Positions 35,774 through 44,740 of a stretch of DNA of 64,000 bases are shown here, piece after piece. The notes under the pieces are model-generated. The model was not told where the DNA came from. It made no database searches and saw nothing but the letters and a program-made list of their open reading frames with translations. Position 1 is the first letter of the stretch. Every line of letters begins with the position of its first letter. Position numbers and translations under genes: made by a program. Location: NCBI GenBank assembly GCA_015064625.1, contig SVRW01000005.1:35152-99151 (forward strand), read 5' to 3'. Source of the DNA: Oscillospiraceae bacterium. GTDB taxonomy: Bacteria; Bacillota; Clostridia; Oscillospirales; CAG-382.

Positions 35774-37132
35774 ATGATAAATCTTCCAAAAAACGTACTG
35801 TCTGCAATTTCCATGTTGGAATATGCTGGGTTCGAGGCTTTTGCCGTGGGTGGTTGCGTGAGAGATAGCCTTCTTGGAAAAGAAGTTAACGATTTTGATC
35901 TGACAACTTCTGCATTTCCCGAAGAAACTAAGAAAGTTTTTCAAGATTTTAACGTTTATGAGACTGGAATAAAGCACGGAACTGTGACCGTTATGTTTGA
36001 CGGTGAACCCTTGGAGATTACAACCTACCGTATAGACGGAAAATATTCGGATAACAGACATCCCGAAAGCGTAACCTTTACAAGAAATATCGAGGACGAT
36101 TTGGCAAGACGTGATTTTACTGTGAACGCCTTGGCGTATAACCCCAAAATTGGAATAGTTGACCCATTCGGTGGCGTCGATGACTTGAACAACGGGGTTA
36201 TTCGTGCTGTTGGAGGTGCGGATAAACGTTTTAGTGAGGATGCGTTGCGTATTTTGAGATGTGTCCGCTTTGCTTCAACATTGGATTTCGAAATAGAAAA
36301 AGATACGGCGGAAAGTGCAAAAAAACTTTCGTATCTTTTGGACAACGTTTCGAAGGAACGTATTTTTTCAGAACTGAAAAAGCTTGTATGCGGGAAAAAC
36401 GTATTTAAGATTTTAACAGACTTTTCTGAAATTATAACTCGGATTGTCCCTGAGCTATCGTCATGCGTTGGCTTTGAGCAGAATAATAAATATCACATAT
36501 ATGATGTTTATACTCACACAGCTAAGTCTGTAAGTGCTTCGGAAAATAACCTTTTGGTCCGTCTTGCACTTCTTTATCACGATTGTGGAAAACCCTTCGT
36601 TTATAGCGAAGATGAGAAAGGATGCGGACATTTCTTCGGACATCCGGAAAAAAGTGCGGAGCTGGCGGAAAAATCCCTTCTTAATCTTAAATGTGACAAC
36701 AAAACGTTGGAACGGGTAAAAACCTTGGTTAAATACCATGACTATAAGCTTGAACCGACAAAGAAGTCTATGAAAAAGTTTTTAACAAAGGTTTCATTTG
36801 ATGAAGCGAGACTTATTGTCAAGGTTAAATTCGGAGATATGTCAGCCCATGCACCACAGTACGCCATGTCGAAAAAACTTGAAAAAGAATACCTTTCTCT
36901 CATTGACGAAATTGAACATGATGGAGAATGTGTAAGCCTTAAAAACCTTGCCGTAAACGGACAAGACCTATTCTGTTTGGGAATCCCAAAGGGAAGAATA
37001 ATGGGCGACATTTTAAACACCTTGCTTTCAGAAGTCGTTTCTGAAAAAATACCAAATGAAAAAGACCCTCTTTTAAAAAAAGCAAATGAGCTATTTGAAC
37101 AATCAAATAAAAATCAAAACAGCACCGATTGA
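35774..37132 (+). CDS. cca: CCA tRNA nucleotidyltransferase with HD domain
   Basis: A 452-residue class II nucleotidyltransferase that adds or repairs the 3' CCA of tRNA. It shows AVGGCVRDSLLG and NDFDLTTSA (catalytic acids), RRDFTVNALA, LRCVRFA, and an HD domain (LLYHDCGKP, FFGHPEKSAE) at about 250-350. The ATG at 35774 follows GGGGAT. The stop codon lies inside the loop of the downstream terminator, and the last coding bases form its 5' arm. Confidence 0.94.
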   Translation: MINLPKNVLSAISMLEYAGFEAFAVGGCVRDSLLGKEVNDFDLTTSAFPEETKKVFQDFNVYETGIKHGTVTVMFDGEPLEITTYRIDGKYSDNRHPESVTFTRNIEDDLARRDFTVNALAYNPKIGIVDPFGGVDDLNNGVIRAVGGADKRFSEDALRILRCVRFASTLDFEIEKDTAESAKKLSYLLDNVSKERIFSELKKLVCGKNVFKILTDFSEIITRIVPELSSCVGFEQNNKYHIYDVYTHTAKSVSASENNLLVRLALLYHDCGKPFVYSEDEKGCGHFFGHPEKSAELAEKSLLNLKCDNKTLERVKTLVKYHDYKLEPTKKSMKKFLTKVSFDEARLIVKVKFGDMSAHAPQYAMSKKLEKEYLSLIDEIEHDGECVSLKNLAVNGQDLFCLGIPKGRIMGDILNTLLSEVVSEKIPNEKDPLLKKANELFEQSNKNQNSTD

Positions 37133-37148
37133 GGTGCTGTTTTGATTT
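37111..37148. terminator. Bidirectional terminator between cca and trxB
   Basis: A perfect 16-bp stem AAATCAAAACAGCACC/GGTGCTGTTTTGATTT (37111-37126 with 37133-37148) around a 6-nt loop that contains the cca stop codon. Confidence 0.9.
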
Positions 37149-37172
37149 AATATGAAAAAGCTTTTGTAAGAA

Positions 37173-38078
37173 TTATCTGTTTAAATACTCATATGCCGCT
37201 ATAGCTGCGACTGTTCCGTCGGATACGGCTGTGGTGAGCTGGCGGACTGCTTTTTTTCTGCAATCGCCTGCGACAAACAAGCCTTCTGTTTTGGTAAGGC
37301 AATTTTCCTCTGAATTTGCATAACCACCTTGGTCAACGTCTATACTTTCGGCAAATTGAGAAAGAGAGCAAACAAGCCCTATTGCAACAAAAACACCGTT
37401 TGTGCTTATTGTTTCGGCTTTTCCTTCTACATCGATTTCTATACTTTCAAGAACGTTTTCTCCGTTGAGTTTAGTTACTTTAGCTGGGGTAACGATTTTT
37501 ATATTTTCTTTAGCTTTTACGTTTTCAACAACTTTGGGCTCAGCCCTGAATTCGTTTCTGCGATGTATCAGATAAACAGTTTTTGCAATTTCAGAAAGCA
37601 TCAAAGCGTCTCCTACTGCAGTGTTACCGCCGCCTATAACAGCAACGGTTTTGTCTTTGTAGAATGCACCGTCACAAAGGGCACAATATGATATGCCTTT
37701 TCCAATATATTTTTCTTCGTTTTCAACACCTAAAGGTCTGTTTTCAGTTCCAACGGCAAGAATTACTGTTTTTCCCGTTGCCGATTCAGAAGTGCATTCA
37801 ACGGTGAATGTGCCGTCTTCTTTTTTTATGCTCAAGGCTTCGTCGTAAATGAAGTCGCATCCTGCCTCGGTTATTTGTTCAAGAAGCGTGTCGGAAAAAT
37901 CTATTCCCGACATTTTTATTTTTCCAGGGTAGTTCTCAACATTGTGAGCAAGAGCAATCTTGCCGCCAAACGTGTTTTTTTCAATTATAGCAACGGTTTT
38001 GTTGCTTCTGAGCAGATACAGAGCGGCGGTCATTCCCGCGGGTCCTGCACCAATTATAACAGAATCGTAAATTGCCAT
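37173..38078 (-). CDS. trxB: Thioredoxin reductase
   Basis: A 301-residue FAD/NADPH flavoprotein that reduces thioredoxin-like proteins. It shows GAGPAGMTAALYLLR (FAD), the redox CALC with DGAFYKDK (usual form CATC), GGGNTAVGDALML (NADPH) and the final FVAGDCR motif. Length fits the low-molecular-weight type. It directly follows nrdD (21 nt), whose product carries a fused redoxin domain, so it is a likely electron donor for it. Confidence 0.93.
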   Translation of the reverse strand: MAIYDSVIIGAGPAGMTAALYLLRSNKTVAIIEKNTFGGKIALAHNVENYPGKIKMSGIDFSDTLLEQITEAGCDFIYDEALSIKKEDGTFTVECTSESATGKTVILAVGTENRPLGVENEEKYIGKGISYCALCDGAFYKDKTVAVIGGGNTAVGDALMLSEIAKTVYLIHRRNEFRAEPKVVENVKAKENIKIVTPAKVTKLNGENVLESIEIDVEGKAETISTNGVFVAIGLVCSLSQFAESIDVDQGGYANSEENCLTKTEGLFVAGDCRKKAVRQLTTAVSDGTVAAIAAYEYLNR

Positions 38079-38099
38079 AAATTTTCTCCAATTTCAGTT

Positions 38100-40454
38100 T
38101 CAGAAAGTTGAAAGATATTCTTTAACTCCTGCAACGCCAACGTATTTTTTGAATCCGCTTTGGGATACGGCAATCAACGTAGGTGCTTGATTTACGCCGT
38201 ATTCCTTTGCTATTTCGGGATTATCGTCTGCTACGTATTTTGCGTAGGAAACGCCTGCTTTATCCAACATAGAAACTGCAACTCTGCAATTAGGGCAGGT
38301 TTTTGTGGTTATGAGAAGAAGTTTTGTCGCTTTTTCACAACATTCTTTTTTTTCTGCTTTTACGTTCAAATCCTTTTTGAGAGCAGAATCGAGGTCATAC
38401 GTTTTACGTTCTTTGAATTCTGCAGATTTACCATCATTCCAGTTTTGAACAGGGCGGTAATAACCAGTAATTCTGCTGTAAACCTCTGTTTTTTCACCGC
38501 AGTCTGGACATTCGTAAACCTCACCTGAAATATAACCGTGGTTTTTGCATACGGAATAAGTGGGTGAAAGTGTGTAATAGGGGAGAGAGTAGTTCTCCGC
38601 TATCTTTCTTACCAACGTTGCGGCAGAACGCCAATCGGGAAGCTTTTCTCCAAGGAACGCGTGGAATACTGTACCTGATGTGTAAAGAGTCTGTAATTCG
38701 TCCTGTATGTCGAGAGCTTCGAAGATATCCTCTGTGAAGCCAACAGGCAAATGAGAACTGTTTGTGTAATACGGAACGTTGCTTCCGTTTTTCGCAGTTA
38801 TGATATCGGGGAAATGTTTAACATCGTGTTTTGCAAGTCTGAATGATGTGGATTCTGCAGGTGTTGCTTCAAGGTTGTAAAGGTCACCATATTTTTCCTG
38901 ATAGTCGGAAAGTCTGTCTCTCATGTGTGTAAGAACTTTTTTTGTAAAATCTTGTGCTTCTTTTTCAGTGAGATCCTTTCCGAGCCATTTTGCGTTGAGA
39001 CATGCTTCGTTCATACCAACAAGACCGATGGTAGAGAAGTGGTTATCGAATCCGCCAAGGTAACGTTTTGTGTAGGGATAAAGACCTGCATCGAGAAGTT
39101 TGGATATGATTTCACGTTTGATTTTAAGTGAACGTGCGGATATGTCAAGCATACGGTTAAGACGGGCGTAGAAGTCTTTTTCGTCTTTTGAAAGGTAAGC
39201 AAGTCTTGGCATATTGATGGTTACAACTCCTATTGAACCTGTGCTTTCACCACTTCCAAAGTAACCGCCAGATTTCTTTCGAAGCTCACGAAGGTCAAGA
39301 CGAAGTCTGCAGCACATACTTCTTACGTCGCTGGGTTCCATATCGGAGTTGATGTAGTTAGAGAAATAAGGGGTTCCATATTTTGCTGTCATTTCGAAAA
39401 GCAATTTTGTGTTTTCTGTTTCGGACCAATCGAAATCCTTTGTGATTGAGTACGTTGGAATAGGATACTGGAATCCTCTTCCATGGGCATCGCCTTCAAT
39501 CATAACTTCAATAAAGGCTTTATTTACCATGTCCATTTCTTTCTGGCAATCCTTGTATTTGAAGTTCATTTCCTTACCGCCAACTATGGCGTTTTGTTCT
39601 GCAAGGTCGGCAGGAACTACCCAGTCAAGTGTAATGTTGGAGAAAGGAGCTTGCGTTCCCCATCGGCTGGGAGTGTTAACACCGTAAACAAAGGATTCGA
39701 TACATTTCTTCGTCTGATTGTAATCAAGTCCGTCCGCTTTTACGAATGGAGCAAGATATGTATCAAATGAGGAGAATGCCTGAGCACCAGCCCATTCATT
39801 CTGCATAATACCTAAGAAGTTTACCATTTGGTTGCAAAGGGTTGCAAGATGGCTTGCAGGGGAGGAGGTAATCTTTCCCGTGACACCGCCCAAGCCTTCT
39901 TTGATAAGTTGCCTTAATGACCAACCTGCACAGTAGCCTGTAAGCATTGAAAGGTCGTGAAGATGAATATCTGCATTTTTGTGAGCGTTTGCGATTTCAT
40001 CGTCGTAAACTTCAGAAAGCCAATAGTTTGCAGTTATTGCACCAGAGTTTGAAAGGATAAGTCCGCCAACCGAATAAGTAACGGTGGAGTTTTCCTTAAC
40101 GCGCCAATCGTTGATTTTAACGTAGTTGTCAACAAGCTCCTTGTAATCAAGAACTGTTCCGCTGATGTTTCTCATCTTTTCATGCTGACGGCGATAAAGA
40201 ATATATGCTTTTGCCACGTCTGCATAACCGCTCTGAACCAAAACAGCTTCAACGCTGTCCTGAATATCTTCAACGGCAACGAGGGAATTTTTTATTTTGG
40301 GTTCAAAATCTGCTGTAACCTTAAGAGCTAAAAAATCTATAACTGAAGGGTGATATTCTTTTTCTAAAGCTTCGAAAGCAAGAATTATAGCATCCCTTAT
40401 TTTTCCTAAATCAAAATCTACAACTTTACCCGTTCTTTTTGTAACCTGATACAT
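38100..40454 (-). CDS. nrdD: Anaerobic ribonucleoside-triphosphate reductase with fused redoxin domain
   Basis: A 784-residue class III, glycyl-radical RNR making dNTPs without oxygen. An ATP-cone is at 1-95 (allosteric site), the catalytic barrel follows with LTGYCAGWSL (C175, thiyl radical), and the radical-glycine region is SRITGYYRPVQNWNDG (about 680-695) behind a zinc site (SVCKNHGY, CPDCGEK). A glutaredoxin/thioredoxin-like domain with CPNC (C720, C723) forms residues about 702-784. The ATG at 40454 follows AAAGGAG. The activase nrdG is not adjacent. Confidence 0.94.
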   Translation of the reverse strand: MYQVTKRTGKVVDFDLGKIRDAIILAFEALEKEYHPSVIDFLALKVTADFEPKIKNSLVAVEDIQDSVEAVLVQSGYADVAKAYILYRRQHEKMRNISGTVLDYKELVDNYVKINDWRVKENSTVTYSVGGLILSNSGAITANYWLSEVYDDEIANAHKNADIHLHDLSMLTGYCAGWSLRQLIKEGLGGVTGKITSSPASHLATLCNQMVNFLGIMQNEWAGAQAFSSFDTYLAPFVKADGLDYNQTKKCIESFVYGVNTPSRWGTQAPFSNITLDWVVPADLAEQNAIVGGKEMNFKYKDCQKEMDMVNKAFIEVMIEGDAHGRGFQYPIPTYSITKDFDWSETENTKLLFEMTAKYGTPYFSNYINSDMEPSDVRSMCCRLRLDLRELRKKSGGYFGSGESTGSIGVVTINMPRLAYLSKDEKDFYARLNRMLDISARSLKIKREIISKLLDAGLYPYTKRYLGGFDNHFSTIGLVGMNEACLNAKWLGKDLTEKEAQDFTKKVLTHMRDRLSDYQEKYGDLYNLEATPAESTSFRLAKHDVKHFPDIITAKNGSNVPYYTNSSHLPVGFTEDIFEALDIQDELQTLYTSGTVFHAFLGEKLPDWRSAATLVRKIAENYSLPYYTLSPTYSVCKNHGYISGEVYECPDCGEKTEVYSRITGYYRPVQNWNDGKSAEFKERKTYDLDSALKKDLNVKAEKKECCEKATKLLLITTKTCPNCRVAVSMLDKAGVSYAKYVADDNPEIAKEYGVNQAPTLIAVSQSGFKKYVGVAGVKEYLSTF

Positions 40455-40494
40455 ATTTTTCTCCTTTGTTTTCTGTTTTATCGGGGCGAGATTG

Positions 40495-40555
40495 AGTATA
40501 TCACACAAAAAAACGTTTGTCAATAGCGAAAAATGCCGAAAATACGATATATTGT
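40495..40555 (-). promoter_or_regulatory. Promoter of nrdD-trxB with upstream dyad (possible NrdR box)
   Basis: On the minus strand, TTGACA (40523-40518), 17 nt, TATACT (40500-40495). A 12-bp near-perfect dyad ACGATATATTGT (40544-40555) sits just upstream. It resembles the AT-rich NrdR operator core, but a second phased box is not evident. Confidence 0.6.
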
Positions 40556-40577
40556 AATTTTTGAGTCTTTAAAAAGA

Positions 40578-40605
40578 AAACGCATACTATATATAGTATG
40601 CGTTT
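40578..40605. terminator. 28-bp perfect palindrome, probable terminator of GH43 gene
   Basis: AAACGCATACTATA followed by its exact reverse complement. On the minus strand it is followed by TTTTCTTTTT, so it can end the GH43 transcript. A second, imperfect hairpin near 40635-40665 (AAGCCGAAGG...CCTTTTTT) lies in the same gap. Confidence 0.65.
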
Positions 40606-40700
40606 ATGAATGAAAAAATCGTGAAAAAACTAAAAAAGCCGAAGGTATTGCCCTTTTTTAATTTTGTGTTATACTACTAAAAAAACTTTCAAAAAAATTT

Positions 40701-41624
40701 TTATCGTTCTGCTTTTATTTTTCCGTCTTTCACTATAAGACGGCAGATTCTTGCAGTTCTTTCTTCATGGTATTCGGCATTTTCTTCTGCTTTGATATCT
40801 CTGCCATGGTATACAGCATACCATTCGCCTTTGTAATTGATAACGCTGTGATGTCCCGTTCCTTCTTCAATTTCGTTTTTGATTATAACGGGGCAGAACT
40901 TTCTGCATCTTACAGCTTTTTTGAATTCAACTTTTGTAAGATCGCGTTCTGTACTTTTTGCAGATGCATAGCCAATATGATATGTATCGTTCAGATAGCA
41001 ACCACCGCTATACATAAGATACTGATAACCTTTTTCTTCAAACCAGAATGGACCTTCTATAGTGTGCCAATCCTTTCCGTCACCAAAACGGTTTTTTTGG
41101 AAAATTTCTTCATCGAAGGTGGGGGAAACAACTTCAACTTTGAGGTTAGCAGGGGTGTATGGGTCAAGGAGCTTGTCTACGTATATTCTCGTACCAATTC
41201 TTTCACAATCTGTATCGTCTTCGGAATAGAACAGGAAAAGACCTGCTTCTGTCTCAACAACGTGCGCATCAATGGTGAATCGGTCGTAAAGCTGTTTTGC
41301 GTCTGTGAAAGGTCCTAAAGGATTTTTTGATTTTGCAACGAAAAGAAATTCAAGGCAATCCTTTGTCTGCGGTCTTTCTATGGCTTCGCAGGAGAAGTAT
41401 AAATAAAATTCATTTTCATATTTAATAATACAAGGTGCCCAATATTCATGTCTGCCTCCTATGGTGCAAACTATACCCTCATATTTCCATTCACCGAAAA
41501 GATCATCAGCGGAATAGGCTTCAACGCCTTTTACACAGGTTACGTACATATAAAATTTTCCATCGTTTTCGAAAACGTATGGGTCTGGCTGAGTTTTTCC
41601 TTTAACGTTAAAATTAAGTTTCAT
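40701..41624 (-). CDS. Glycoside hydrolase family 43 protein
   Basis: A 307-residue five-bladed beta-propeller glycosidase. The catalytic pattern of GH43 is present: QPDPYVF with Asp14 (base), TIDAHVV with Asp119 (pKa modulator) and TIEGPFW with Glu190 (acid), then GHHSVI near 268. Members act on xylan or arabinan side chains (beta-xylosidase, arabinofuranosidase, arabinanase); which substrate cannot be told. No signal peptide, so it acts on imported oligosaccharides. A single gene between its own promoter and a palindromic terminator; GGAGGGAG precedes the ATG. Confidence 0.88.
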   Translation of the reverse strand: MKLNFNVKGKTQPDPYVFENDGKFYMYVTCVKGVEAYSADDLFGEWKYEGIVCTIGGRHEYWAPCIIKYENEFYLYFSCEAIERPQTKDCLEFLFVAKSKNPLGPFTDAKQLYDRFTIDAHVVETEAGLFLFYSEDDTDCERIGTRIYVDKLLDPYTPANLKVEVVSPTFDEEIFQKNRFGDGKDWHTIEGPFWFEEKGYQYLMYSGGCYLNDTYHIGYASAKSTERDLTKVEFKKAVRCRKFCPVIIKNEIEEGTGHHSVINYKGEWYAVYHGRDIKAEENAEYHEERTARICRLIVKDGKIKAER

Positions 41625-41651
41625 ATTTTTATCTCCCTCCGTTTTTATTAG

Positions 41652-41680
41652 AGTATATCATTTAATTAACAAAAAGTAAA
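41652..41680 (-). promoter_or_regulatory. Promoter of GH43 gene
   Basis: On the minus strand, TTTACT (41680-41675), 17 nt, TATACT (41657-41652). Confidence 0.7.
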
Positions 41681-41698
41681 TACGAAAATTAAAAAAGC

Positions 41699-41755
41699 CT
41701 GGGGTATTTTTGAAAAAATACCCCAGACCCCAAAAACTTTAATCGCTATCGCATT
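41699..41755. repeat. Dispersed hairpin repeat, copy A
   Basis: Hairpin CTGGGGTATTTT/AAAATACCCCAG (41699-41726) followed by a conserved tail ACCCCAAAAACTTTAATCGC. Related copies are at 55503, 57754 and (minus strand, without most of the tail) 46215. It lies in the GH43/serpin gap and may end transcription. Confidence 0.75.
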
Positions 41756-41795
41756 TGATTTGTTAAATATACCTCGGACTATGAAAACATCAATC

Positions 41796-41930
41796 TGCTT
41801 TCTTTTTTGCTTCTTTTCTCTTTCGCGGAAAGTTGTACTATTTCATAAGAAAATATTTCAAAAATATATTTATCAATAACGTTTGCTTTCTCTTTTGCTT
41901 CTTTTCTCTTTCACGGAAAGAGAAAAGAAG
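41796..41930. repeat. Duplicated 37-bp motif with hairpin after serpin gene
   Basis: A 37-bp sequence beginning TGCTTTCT and ending GGAAAG occurs at 41796-41832 and 41884-41920 with two mismatches. Only the second copy continues into the inverse arm, giving a perfect 15-bp stem CTTCTTTTCTCTTTC/GAAAGAGAAAAGAAG (41898-41912 with 41916-41930) abutting the serpin stop codon. It is the likely 3' end structure of the serpin transcript. The 41625-41930 gap otherwise holds the GH43 promoter and repeat copy A. Confidence 0.7.
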
Positions 41931-43265
41931 TTATTTTACGTTCATCAGCGTTCCGATAAACAAAGGAACGTTGTTTTCGGTATCAACAAGCATATAAACA
42001 AAGGGACGGTTCAAGTTAATATTAACAACGTCCGTGGGAGAACATTCCGCTTTCATAATAACTGCTGTTGCGGCTCCTGCTTTTGTTCCCAGCTCTCCAA
42101 CGGAAATAAATGTTTTGTGGATGATGTTTCCTATGTGAAGCCCATCTGCTTCTCCCATTTTTGAAAAGTCAGCGGTACCGCCTGAAAATGCATCCGTCAT
42201 ACCGAGGGATTTGAAAATATTAACCATTCTCACGTCGTATTCCGTTTCAAATTTTGGTATGGACGTATAGCAGGTTCTTGAGCTTAAGGTTGTAAGCATA
42301 TTGGTGATTTTTTCGCCGGATAGGGTTGAAACAAATTCATCAATGCTTATGTTTTCATTGGGGAGTAAAGCGGCAAAGGCGTATTTTCCTTTGTAATACT
42401 TCATGAATCCTTTGGAATTTTCGTCACCTATATATCTGTGCTCCTCAGAATGCATAAATTCCACGTTCTGCTCCGTCCCGTCTTCAAGGGTGAAAACGCC
42501 TTCTCTGATAGAGCCTTTTTCGTATTCTTTGGACCATTCTGCTTCAAAAGCTAATGCGTTTATAAGAACCATAACGTCCGTGGGCTCAAGTTCGTTTATG
42601 ATTTCAGGAATCATTCCTTTTGTGTTTTCCTTAACCCAGTTGTTTATGTCTTTTACGGTGTCGGGGTCGGCAAAATTCGCTCTGTTGGCTGCGGCATTGT
42701 AGTAATCTGCATTTGTTTGCAAAAAATCATGATTTACTTTAAGCATTCCTTCATCATCTGTAAACCATATGGAGTTGGCGATACTGAGGGTTGCAGAATC
42801 ATCTTGTGCTTTTTGTTTTGCATAGGAGTATAAATAATTGTTCAAATCGGAAATGTTGAAGTTTAAAACGTCTTCCATCTGTGAAAGTGTGTTTCCGTCA
42901 GCTCCGTTTGCAGTAAGTCCTAATGCATATATAACTGAAAGAGGTGAAATAAGGGTGTTTTTGCCGTCTTCGGAAAGGCTTTTCTTGAAAAGCTCCATGG
43001 CGAAATTTGTATAAGACTTGTTGCCTTCTGTCATATCTTCAAGAACAGCTATGTCTGAGGCAGTGATACCTGACATAAGATTTTTGTATTTCGGTTCATG
43101 AATTACGCCGTCTTCTGATGAGCTTTGGCTTTCGTCAGATTTGCTTATGGTTTGTGTGTCGCTTACGTCTGGTTGACTTTTATATTCGTTGTCCGTAACG
43201 TCATTTCCGCAACCTGTTACAAGAATTATACCAAAAATTAAAAGTGCACATAACAATTTTTTCAT
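41931..43265 (-). CDS. Lipoprotein serpin (serine protease inhibitor), copy 1
   Basis: A 444-residue protein with a lipoprotein signal (LVTGC, lipidated Cys about 19), a Ser/Glu-rich tether to about residue 60, and a complete serpin fold (SPLSVIYALGLTANGA, LINALAFEAEW, LNRPFVYMLVD). The hinge GTKAGAATAV from residue 393 has the small residues needed for loop insertion, so it should be inhibitory. The reactive loop continues IMKAECSPTDVV with a Cys near P1/P1'. It is about 75% identical by eye to the adjacent serpin. It probably protects the cell surface from host or competitor proteases. AAGGAG precedes the start. Confidence 0.92.
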   Translation of the reverse strand: MKKLLCALLIFGIILVTGCGNDVTDNEYKSQPDVSDTQTISKSDESQSSSEDGVIHEPKYKNLMSGITASDIAVLEDMTEGNKSYTNFAMELFKKSLSEDGKNTLISPLSVIYALGLTANGADGNTLSQMEDVLNFNISDLNNYLYSYAKQKAQDDSATLSIANSIWFTDDEGMLKVNHDFLQTNADYYNAAANRANFADPDTVKDINNWVKENTKGMIPEIINELEPTDVMVLINALAFEAEWSKEYEKGSIREGVFTLEDGTEQNVEFMHSEEHRYIGDENSKGFMKYYKGKYAFAALLPNENISIDEFVSTLSGEKITNMLTTLSSRTCYTSIPKFETEYDVRMVNIFKSLGMTDAFSGGTADFSKMGEADGLHIGNIIHKTFISVGELGTKAGAATAVIMKAECSPTDVVNINLNRPFVYMLVDTENNVPLFIGTLMNVK

Positions 43266-43298
43266 TTGAGTTCTCCTTTACGTTATATTTTAATATTT

Positions 43299-44531
43299 TT
43301 ACTTTACGCTCATCAAAGTTCCCATGAATAAAGGAATATTGTTTTCGGTATCAACGAGCATATAAACGAAAGGACGGTTTAAATGAATTTCAGTGATTTC
43401 AGATGGAAACATCCCCCCGTCGGACATAATAACTGCTGTTGCTGCCCCTGCTTTTGTTCCAAGCTCTCCAACGGAAATGAAGGTTTTGTGGATTATATTA
43501 TCTATATGAAGCTCCTTCGCTTCTCCCATTTTTGAAAAATCCGCTACACCTTCTATGAACGCGTCCGTCATGCCGAGAGATTTGAAGATTTCTGCCATTT
43601 CAACATTATATTCTGTTTCGAATTTGGGCATGGAAGTAATACAGTATCTTGAACCCAAGGTAGTGAGAATATTTGTGATTTTTTCGCCCGAAAGGGTTGA
43701 AACAAATTCATCAATGCTTATGCCTTCGTTTGGAAGTAAAGCGGCAAAAGCGTATTTTCCTTTGTAATTCTTCATGAATCCTTTGGAATTTTCGTCACCT
43801 ATATATCTGTATTCATCGGAATGCATAAATTCAACCTTCTGTTTTGTACCGTCTTCAAGTGTGAAAGTGCCATCCTTGATTGAACCTTTTTTGTATTTCT
43901 CCTCCCATTCTGCTTCAAAAGCCAGTGCGTTTATAAGGAACATAACGTTGTCAGGCTCTATTTCACTTACTATCTCCGGAATCATTCCTTTTGTGTTGTC
44001 CTTGACCCAGTTGTTTATGTCTTTCACGGTGTCAGGGTCGGAAAAATCTGCTCTGTTAGCGGCGGCGTTGTAGTAATCCGCATTTTTTTGGAGAAAATCA
44101 TGGTTAACCTTAAGTCTTTCTTCGTCATCTATGAACCATATTGAATTTGCAATGCTGAGCGTTGCGGATTCGTCTTTTGCTTTTTGCTTTGCGTAGGAGT
44201 ATAAATAATTGTTCAAATCGGAAACATTGAAGTTTAAAACGTCTTCCATCTGTGAAAGTGTATTTCCGTCAGCTCCATTTGCAGTAAGTCCTAATGCATA
44301 TATAACTGAAAGGGGTGAAATAAGGGTGTTTTTGCCATCTTCGGAAAGACTTTTCTTGAAAAGTTCTACCGCGAATTCAGTATATGCTTTGTTTTCGCCC
44401 TCGATGTTTTCTTCCGGAGAAACGGCAGAGGGAGTGATGTTCTTCATAAGATCCTGATATTTTGCTTCCTGACTGCAACTGCATATTATGCACGTGCTGA
44501 GAATCAATAATAAACATAAAAACTTTTTCAT
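43299..44531 (-). CDS. Lipoprotein serpin, copy 2
   Basis: A 410-residue paralogue of the next gene. The lipoprotein signal ends IICSC (lipidated Cys about 19), the tether is shorter, and the serpin domain is complete. The hinge GTKAGAATAV starts at residue 358. The reactive loop reads IMSDGGMFPSEIT, one residue longer and chemically different from copy 1, while flanking sequence is almost identical. AAAAGGAG precedes the ATG. The two genes are 33 nt apart and probably one operon. No clear -35/-10 pair was found in the 209-nt upstream gap. Confidence 0.92.
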   Translation of the reverse strand: MKKFLCLLLILSTCIICSCSQEAKYQDLMKNITPSAVSPEENIEGENKAYTEFAVELFKKSLSEDGKNTLISPLSVIYALGLTANGADGNTLSQMEDVLNFNVSDLNNYLYSYAKQKAKDESATLSIANSIWFIDDEERLKVNHDFLQKNADYYNAAANRADFSDPDTVKDINNWVKDNTKGMIPEIVSEIEPDNVMFLINALAFEAEWEEKYKKGSIKDGTFTLEDGTKQKVEFMHSDEYRYIGDENSKGFMKNYKGKYAFAALLPNEGISIDEFVSTLSGEKITNILTTLGSRYCITSMPKFETEYNVEMAEIFKSLGMTDAFIEGVADFSKMGEAKELHIDNIIHKTFISVGELGTKAGAATAVIMSDGGMFPSEITEIHLNRPFVYMLVDTENNIPLFMGTLMSVK

Positions 44532-44740
44532 CGTAAGATCTCCTTTTTGTGTAATGGCTTTTTTACCCCTTCATATATATAGTCAAGAAAAAAACCAAAA
44601 TCTTACACTTTTTTTGAAAAAAACTACAGTTTATTTACAATTTTTGCATCCTGCTATGGTACTCGGCACAGGGGAAAGGTACGAAACTACAGAAAAAGTA
44701 GAATTTTAAGCCGTTTTTTGCTTCGTTGAATGTCTTTTTA

